This document shows, in pieces, positions 57,101 to 64,000 of a stretch of DNA of 64,000 nt. The DNA lies in assembly GCA_910890315.1 (NCBI GenBank), contig CAJVGD010000042.1, positions 2,334,955 through 2,398,954 of the forward strand. Reading direction: 5' to 3'. Made by a program: the position numbers and the translations under genes. Source of the stretch: Serendipita indica DSM 11827. Its lineage: Eukaryota > Basidiomycota > Agaricomycetes > Sebacinales > Serendipitaceae. Under the pieces are notes generated by a model. It did no database searches. It was not told the DNA's origin and saw nothing but the letters and a program-made list of their open reading frames with translations. Each line of letters opens with the position of its first letter. Positions within the stretch are counted from its first letter, which is position 1.

Positions 57101-59660
57101 GAAAAAGGTGGGGTGACGAAACTGTATCGAGTGCGTGATCGGATCCTCCTTAAGTACACTTCCCAGAATCCGTACCAGCGCTTCGGCACTCCCTTGTCCT
57201 TTGGTATGCTGAACAAGGTCTTCCAAGTCATTGGTGGTGAGTGGCTCGAACGCAGCAAGCAGCATACCGAGCATCTCGATGATAGCTGGTTTGGATGCTC
57301 GGTCAATGCGCTCGAAGACGAGGTCGTATACCTCGTCGATGGCTCCAGGCTGATCAATAGACGTCAGGCGATCATATATGGCCGCTGTATTGACCGCAGA
57401 TGATTCATCATCGAGCATCCGACACGCAGTGCTCGCCCAAATGAACAGCCCCTTGGCCTTATCAACCAGTCGCTGGATCTTATCTGGCGTCAGGCGCCGG
57501 CCGAGCAATCGATGGACGTATATCGCAATGTCATCGATGTTATCGCGGTGGCTAGCATCGTGGAGCCGATCTGTCAACTTGGCCTTGATCGAAAGAGGTT
57601 CTAAAACCCTTTCGACCACAGGGTCTGGTCGACTTGTGATGAATATCCGAAGATTCTTGCTCTCCTGAGCAGAAGCGAGAGTCTCAACCAGTTCTTTTCT
57701 CTGTGCTCAGACTTGCATTCGTCGAGTGCATCTAAGACGAGGACTACTTGCGTCTGTCGATGCTGGAGTGGGTCGGTGATGAGCATTCGAAACTGTTGAT
57801 CAAAAGAGGCTCGCAGGAGAGCAGGATTCCGCTTTACTATCTCCGCAATCGGTGTCCCAAGCTCGGGAATATGTTGAGCGAGTTCCTCGCCATGGTCGAG
57901 CAAAACTTTTCGATGTCTGAGCTTTCGCTGCTTGCCATGGAAAGAAGAATCCGCCGCCTAAGATTCCTTGCTTCTTCCACTTCTCCATTGCAGTCATCGC
58001 GACGGTCGATTTTCCAGAGCCAGCTATATCACATAGCCAGAAGATCGGTTTTTCTGATGAATCGCCATCGGCCCATTGCGAGATTGTCTCGAGGACAGCC
58101 TGGCGAGTTCCTTTGAACAGGTGGTATGGACAGAGGATGGGGCGAATGCGACTACCGGCAGTTGAGATACGAAAAGCGCGTCGTCTTGAGAATATTAGTA
58201 AACCTTCGTGTACACGAGATAGTTCATACCTGGTTGAGGGATGGTTCCTCCCTTCACGACGGCTACTCGTGGGTCAGGAAAGAATCAGCGATGTATACGA
58301 ACTGCGCAAGTTATTCTCCATAAACCATTTTTGTGCACGGCATCGGGGCGTTCTCAGCGCACTCCGTGAGATAGTAAGCAACTGCTTGGTAATCTTCACT
58401 CTCTTCCGTCTGGAATCTGACAAGGTTCTGGTGATCGCTATGGAGTGACCGCAATAGCGTTTTGATCGCCAGCGATCACCGCCGAGTGATACGGAACATT
58501 CTATAAGCCAGTTAGCACCCACCCATAAGACGATTTAGCGCACCTACCAAACGTATCTGCTGTTCTTCGGCTCCGGTGCTGTATTCCTCGCAGAAGAAGA
58601 CGCTGTTTATCTTTTTACTCGCGGTGAGATACAAGCTCTGGATGTTTTCGAGTTCATCCGAGTGAGCGTGAAGGTTCTTGACAATGACTTCTGTCGATTC
58701 CATACATGGCGCTGCCAGGCGAACGATCTTCTTAAGGAGCGTGTCTTCTACGCCGGAATGCGGGGTTCCAAAGAAGAGGATGGAATGGGTGGATACCAGG
58801 ATATTTCGCATGCTGCCTTTTGATTCCAGGTCCTCATTGTTGCATATGACGAGCGCCTATGAGACCGTCAGGGTCAAAATGTAGTGGACATCCTCGGACG
58901 AACCCATTTGAGAATGATGCCTCCCAAATCGTGAGCAACAAAGATGATGGGGCGCTAGGGTGATTAGGGAAGAAGGCACCGGTTTACGGATGCCACTCAC
59001 TCGAGGAGCATCTTTACGCTTCCGTAAAATAGCTTGAGCCAGACCGACGGCGTGGCGGCGCATAGTCTGGGTCGATACGCACTCCGTACTGTGAGTGTCG
59101 GCGTCGTAGCCATAGGTCAGGATACGGGCACGAGGCAATGAGGACGGCAAGAATTGGCGTAGCCAAAGAACGCCATCGTCTGTCATCCAAGTCTTTTCTC
59201 TGTGACCATTTAAGCCGTGGATTGCTATGATACTGGAGCGGGGAGGTCAGCACGAAGCGACTACAGTGCCCCAGAATGTGCTTACTCGACGGTGGGATCC
59301 TCTGGGCATACTAATTCCACCAACCCAAGATCCTCTTTCTTCGATGTTGGCTCGGGAAGTTCGAATATGTTGGGGTATGCAGTTGCAGCAACCAGGTCGT
59401 TGGCTTGTTCCCAAATCTGGGTACAGTAACTCAGAACTCGTTGAAATGACCATGCGTTGTCTTCCTCTTGCAGCATTGCGGACTCGTGAGTTATTCAAAC
59501 TGTCGATATTGTCGTCTGAAGGGGGTTCAAGACACACTGTAGGGGTGTTACAGTCCCAGCGTTGGCGCTGTACGTGGGTGCCGGGAGCAAGCCTCGTGGT
59601 TTGTGGGCTAACCAGCCAGATTACCGGTCCAAAGCGCTGATGTACATTGTCCAATCGCAT
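54165..59660 (-). pseudogene. NLR-type gene: alpha/beta-hydrolase (SesB-like) + NACHT + WD40, with one-base frameshifts
   Basis: Fungal NOD-like receptor layout; family members act in non-self recognition and programmed cell death. N-terminal: EDPTVE, IIAIHGLNGHREKTW, RARILTYGYDAD, FVAHDLGGIILKW, FFGTPHSGVED: a SesB/PGAP1-like hydrolase fold with Asp in place of the nucleophile Ser of GHSLGG. NACHT: FWLCDIAGSGKSTV (Walker A), VVLVLDALDEC (Walker B), IFITSRPDP, FRHPTFFEYLRRR. A 50-nt intron (GTGCGT...ATAG) near 56687-56637 leads into the repeat part. About 14 WD40 units follow, then a conserved tail (SLLPDGWVQSSGQYLFWVPP, RATKLDFTNFQCG). Frame breaks by one missing base each are seen near 57960, 57890, 57693, 55957 and 54570. 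Whether these are real or sequencing errors in homopolymers is open. The exact start (59660 or 59476) is uncertain. Confidence 0.8.
54560..56420 (-). repeat. Tandem 129-bp WD40 repeats, about 14 near-identical units
   Basis: Each unit encodes 43 residues on the pattern GH[41 protein letters not shown]. Nucleotide identity between units is near complete except for codons at fixed places: the residues after GH (ESW, ESL, ESF, EGS, ESS, EYS, EDE, KYS, EYW, EDS), the N/M/Y-A/T pair after V, and the residue before D in SGS-x-D (R, S, G, W). Spacing is 129 bp throughout except one 128-bp unit at 55909-56037 caused by a lost C. Confidence 0.95.
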
Positions 59661-61942
59661 GTCTTGTTTCGATAGACGCCAGACTCTGATTGGCGTTTAA
59701 AATTGTATTCCGCTGGTTAATGCCACTGATTGCATTAGGATAAGATGGTATCTCAGAACAGCCTCAGCGTGCCATTGTAGCGTTACTAAACATGTCAGTT
59801 AGCATTTGAGTAGTCGTCGAAGCCAGCGAGGTATGGTCCGAAACGAGTTATCTTTTGTTTGACCAAGTGTTCGTGCCGACCGCGACGCTGTAGTCTGCGG
59901 CTCTCGGTCCATTGCACTGCGAGTTGTACCAATGTGTACAAGAAACTCTAGTATAATACAGGTTGATTCCTTTTCTACCGCAACTGTGCCCTCGGAAGCG
60001 TCCTTCGTGACTCTTCTACGGCTAGCTGCTCACGATGCGACTCTTTCGCCTTGAAAGTATCAACATTCGAGTCCTCAGCTCACCTAAAATTGACTCCCAC
60101 TTCTTTGGCGTCGATCCGCTCCAGTGTTGGAGATTTGAGCTCGTCATCTAGCAGCCGCAGTCTGGCCCTATTCGACTCGGAGTGGCCTTGGTATCGCTCG
60201 TTCAATCATCATGAGTGCGTAATCTCATTCTACTCGACGCTCGATGTCTCCACGCGATTTCTGGACTTGCTTAGCTAACATGTTCGAGGTCGAATACATC
60301 TTTCGAGCCAGACATGAACTGCATTTAGTACCAAACGTGTTTTCTAGTCGAGGAGTACCTTGCGGGGGTCAGTCGTTATGCTTGCGAGCGTCCTGGACAA
60401 GAGACATGGTCACGATGGGTGGGAAAAGGACGTCATTTGAACGCTCCAGTAGACATGCGCCTGCAGAGATATGTTTCGCGATAGCCATTGGACCCAGTGC
60501 GAACGTCGACGCGCTACTGCGCGCAGCGTCAAGATTCGCAGTGCGGCAGATGCACATTTCCTCTTGTATGCAGTGGCACGTTTCTATTCCACTCGTCCAA
60601 CACAAATGCATACGCCATCCCATCCATAATCTCCTATGCGGTGTCAACGAGGATACATCCCAGGTAGATTGGCGGGAGATCTACAGAGCACTCGTTGTGC
60701 ATTGGCCAGAGTCTCTTTTCCCTCGTCTCTATTCAACCGCCCATCATCACCTTGCTGGCACACAGTCTCGGCCCTCGCCCTGCGCTATCGTCTCCTCCAT
60801 GGTTATACCCATTACACCCAGTCACCACCAGCACGCATACTCCATGTCAGTCGGCTGCAGCATCGATACGCTTCCTCACTATGCAGCCGCATCCACCAGC
60901 CCACCCTCCTAGGTCGAACTCGATGGGCAGGGCGGGTCAATACCAGGCGCCATGCCATACATGCGACTATTCTCCTCGATCACCGCTGTCTCATTGTCAA
61001 ACTACTATCCACCGCCCGGAGAACCGCACCCATCTCTTTAACTGCCGCTCGCTCTCAATCGTACAATGGCTCCCCCCAAACGCCTATCAATGCCATCCTC
61101 CACCTGTGCATCCTCCTATTACCGTGAACCGGCATGTTAGTTCGACAGTCCTGAAATGCACGCTGCAGTGCGCGGTCATCATGCCCACTCGCTCGCACCG
61201 CAGACACGACCATCCATTTGCATACCAGCTACCGACTCTCCTCCAGCGCCCGCCAGTGCAGCGCCAACTCAACAGTCAAAGGCGGTGTATAGTAGTCGTA
61301 TGGGGTAATTTTCATATCTTTCCATGTCTGATATTTTGCATTTCTACCACATGTACATAGTGCTGTGTGACTAATTGGTCGCCAGCCATGGAATCTAACC
61401 TTTTCCCCGTAGAAGCAACGTCAGTGGCTGACCCCTTGCCTCAGTTTTGTAAAATGTAGCGCTCGCCTTCGCAGCTGTCCAGCTTGACTCTTTGGCATCA
61501 GTATTGAAGTCAAGAAACTGGGGAATAAGCCAAGAAGTTGCGGTCAGCCTGTTACAGGCTGACCAGCTCCTGGATATGCATTGGGAGCGCAAGGTCAGAG
61601 GAGAGGCTAGTGAGGCTTGAACTAAGGAAACAAAGGCTTAGAACAAAGGCTCAAGTGGGACTTTTCTAGGAGCAAAATACTCGTTGAAAATTGTGCAGAC
61701 ATTTCAATTACTGTGCCTGGTGAAGAGGAAGCATAAGACCCTTCCCTCTACTTCGTTACTGTCAGGGGATCTAAATTTGGGCAAATCGCCACGCGCAAGC
61801 TGGAAAACAACGTTGGATTCATTCAGGTTACTGTGTGTACACGCATTTTGACTGTAGTTAGAGTTATTCTGAAAATAAATTAATTAAAAAAATAAAAATA
61901 AAAAATAAAAATCGAGCGGTTCCCCCGTCTATTGACCAGATT
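59661..61942. other. Unresolved stretch, partly C-rich low complexity
   Basis: Between the NLR gene and the right-end region. 60700-61280 is unusually C-rich on the plus strand, which produces long open frames in all phases; none has a domain or splice support. 61860-61915 is an A-rich low-complexity run (repeated aaaataaaaa). I see no gene I can defend. Confidence 0.45.
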
Positions 61943-63460
61943 TCAAAGTTTACTTTTCCCCCCAGGGACTCGTGGCAAGACTAGAAAGGTGTCTATGGGA
62001 TCACTATCGGCTGTAATCATTGTTGCAAATTGGGGTATGTCGAGTAAACAGCCGCGTAGCCACTTGTATGCCGACGTAGTTGGTCCGTGTTGATCCTGGC
62101 GGTGCGGGAGCCGCCGGTAGTCGAGGATTGTCGAGATCGGTCGTAGAGCGCAGATGAGCGGTCGTCGTGCGTCACCATCGTAGGTATGAGCGAGCCGCGG
62201 GGGGATACAAGCGTCGTCTACAGGTCGAATCAATAACGCCGACCGTCGAAAAAGGGGTGCTTACGGTTTCGACGGTCCGGGATCGTGTTGCGTCGGCCAG
62301 CATGTACTACCTCCAGAGGCGATCGAGAAGAGCCGTTCGAGGTTGCTTTGACGCAGCTGCGGGGCCTAAATAAGCGTCTGTTGGACGTCACCACTGTACG
62401 CTACAAAGACGGTCAGCAGCCCGTCTAAAATCAACAATGAGACGTACTATTCATTGTATGTGATCTTCCATGCGCTCTAGGTGCTAGCAGCTCTCGCGTC
62501 GTCCGTCCAAAACGACAACATTCGGTAGGGATGCGTAGATGCGGCGGGTGCCGTCGTGTATGATTGAATTGAGTAAAGAGAGTCCGTTTCCTTGAATTCG
62601 TGTTGCCGGAAAGGCGTGGTTTGGCGAGCACCTTGACGATCCTCTGAAGGCCGGCGGGTGAGGGAGCAGTCAACCACAATGACCCTGGATATGATTCCTA
62701 ACAGGCCAGTTAGTACGATGAAACATCTGTGTGGTCTTTTGGGCATACCATGTACTAAACGCGTTGGTGCTGGGTAACGGGATGTGGGATAAACGAGGGT
62801 GATGATAGAGCTGGGAGGAATCGACAAGACGGGTGTTGTTGATAAGAGACTGGCGTCCCTTGAGCGTGTCCTTGCATGATGGCATCATGCTCCTCGCGTC
62901 AGGCGGGACCAGACCACCTCCGAGGAAAACGTCTCCCGCTTTTGCTCAAAGATCTGCCCTGGTTTTGTATCGTCGTCGTTTCTGCCACTAGATGAGTTAA
63001 AAAAAACCACATATTAGCTCTATTTGTCCGCATGAACGCTCTCCAAAGTACGTACCTCACTGTGGCTTCCTCATGCGCTCTGGATGACTTTGGATCGATG
63101 ACTAGACGGGCCAAAATTTGAACGCTATCCGACTTCTGGTTGATCCCTTGGCTCTCGAGGCTGCAGACTGTCATCGATGGTTCATATCACACCGAAGGCG
63201 CCTATCCGCAGCCCCTGCTTCCGTGGGGGCCACAGGATTGGTCGGAAAATAGTACGAGTGTCGTTGCTGTTCCAGTGGCTTGCGTGTGTGCTCGCGCTTT
63301 ATACATTGGGCGTCGATAATTGCGTCAATGCGTGCAATCTACTGCGATTCGAATGAGCCTAGATTAAGAAGAAAAGAATTGTTAGCGAGCTGAAGCCGTC
63401 CAAACGCTCACAACACGCACTCGGCTTGTGCGCCCTCTCCTCAAAACCAAAGGCTGTGCG
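61943..63460. other. Possible multi-exon gene, unresolved
   Basis: On the minus strand, an exon ending GTCGAAACC|GTAAGC near 62265 and an acceptor CTGTAG near 62219 could join in frame (MLADATRSRTVET to TTLVSPRG...), and another acceptor TTTAG lies near 62370. The region 62430-63180 has further open frames with intron-like joins. No domain is recognisable in any combination, so I list it only as a candidate. Confidence 0.25.
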
Positions 63461-63990
63461 TCACGTCAAGGAAGAGTAGTCGAAGCGCGTCTGGGATGCA
63501 TTCTTTGTGGTTGTGGTGATGCTCGGTGGCAAAAAATATGCAGCGTGGTCGTGGGCGGGGCCAGGTGTTGCAGTTCTACTGGCGTTTGGTTTATCGTCCG
63601 TTATGACGGTAAGATCTTTGGTGTGGGTTACAAGTAGTGCTTGCGGAAATGCCTTGAACTTTGCCTCAAGGAGTGTTAAAAGGACCTTTCGGACATGGTC
63701 GAATAGCGCGTCGATAGCCTCGGTCACCTGGAAAGTCGCCTTGGATATTCGAGCTCTGTCTTGATGCTATTGAATCGTGGATGGCGTGATAAGATTGCCA
63801 AATCCAATCCAAGGTCAGCGCGCTGGACATGGTCGAGCCCAAAGTTTGCGAGGTGCCGCTTGGACTCGACGCCCACGTTGACGAGCGCGTAATGCCAGCC
63901 ATGGGCTCGCCAAAGAAGACTATAGACCACCTACGTCTTTCTCCTGTGGAACCCCTGTCGACAGATTCGCTTCCAGATGTATCCATCAAA
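63461..63990 (-). CDS. Unknown protein at the right edge, partial, probable frameshift
   Basis: Two adjoining frames read like one coding sequence: ALVNVGVESKRHLANFGLDH ... RFNSIKTELEYPRRLS and then QVTEAIDALFDHVRKVLLTL ... FDYSSLT with a stop at 63461. They meet near 63743 at TTTCCAG, where adding one C would join them as RLSQVTEAIDA. Upstream, a possible start MDTSGSESVDRGSTGE lies at the window edge in yet another frame, so an intron or missing 5' exons are likely. No family recognised; the amphipathic helical character is all that can be said. Confidence 0.4.
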
Positions 63991-64000
63991 ATCTATTCTT

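Noticed and set aside
60244-61360. Plus-strand open frames of 160-220 codons
   Set aside because: C-rich low-complexity sequence opens several frames at once; no domain, codon pattern or splice support.

Overview
The window is a nuclear segment of a filamentous basidiomycete, most likely an agaricomycete; a Rhizoctonia/Ceratobasidium-type relative is my guess from gene content, not something the sequence proves. Evidence: dense genes with many 45-90 nt GT-AG introns, Agaricomycetes-type families (DUF6535 and DUF6533 membrane proteins, an NLR with a hydrolase-NACHT-WD40 layout, a CBM1-tailed rhamnogalacturonan lyase), two nuclear tRNAs and a Ty1/copia retrotransposon. Where I could, I resolved exons by hand and checked that coding lengths sum to whole codons; this worked for two SDR genes, sub2, two DUF6535 genes, two CRIB genes, two FKBPs and the recyclin gene.

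Layout. 0-6 kb: two PRISE/epimerase-like SDR genes flank a small secreted-peptide gene, followed by a second secreted precursor with evenly spaced dibasic sites. 6-18.5 kb: a threefold array of [DUF6535 membrane protein + sub2 DEAD-box helicase]; two DUF6535 copies are intact and one is broken, while one sub2 is intact and two are remnants. 18.6-24.3 kb: tRNA-Glu, one unknown gene and three CRIB-motif genes, the last frameshifted. 24.9-28.1 kb: one FKBP relic and two intact FKBP prolyl isomerases, with a 57-residue secreted peptide gene between them. 28.8-38.4 kb: tRNA-Arg, a recyclin-1/Pof6-type F-box protein, and a very large gene joining an indoleamine-2,3-dioxygenase-like domain, an FAD/NADPH reductase, a cytochrome b5 domain and a helical tail. 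39.4-45.4 kb: a divergent pair of plant-cell-wall enzyme genes (PL4-CBM1 and GH43). 46.5-49.2 kb: one DUF6533 membrane protein and a 5'-truncated copy. 49.3-53.6 kb: a decayed copia element that has itself received two solo LTRs of another family, each with a perfect 5-bp target duplication. 54.2-59.7 kb: an NLR-type gene with about 14 almost identical 129-bp WD40 repeats and several one-base frameshifts. 59.7-64 kb: mostly unresolved, with one unknown partial gene at the right edge.

The SDRs, lyase and xylosidase fit a plant-associated saprotroph or pathogen. The small Kex2-type precursors and the NLR fit secreted signalling/defence and non-self recognition. Sub2 and recyclin are housekeeping functions (mRNA export, endocytic recycling). 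Many of the breaks are single missing bases in short homopolymers, so some of the pseudogene calls may be assembly error.
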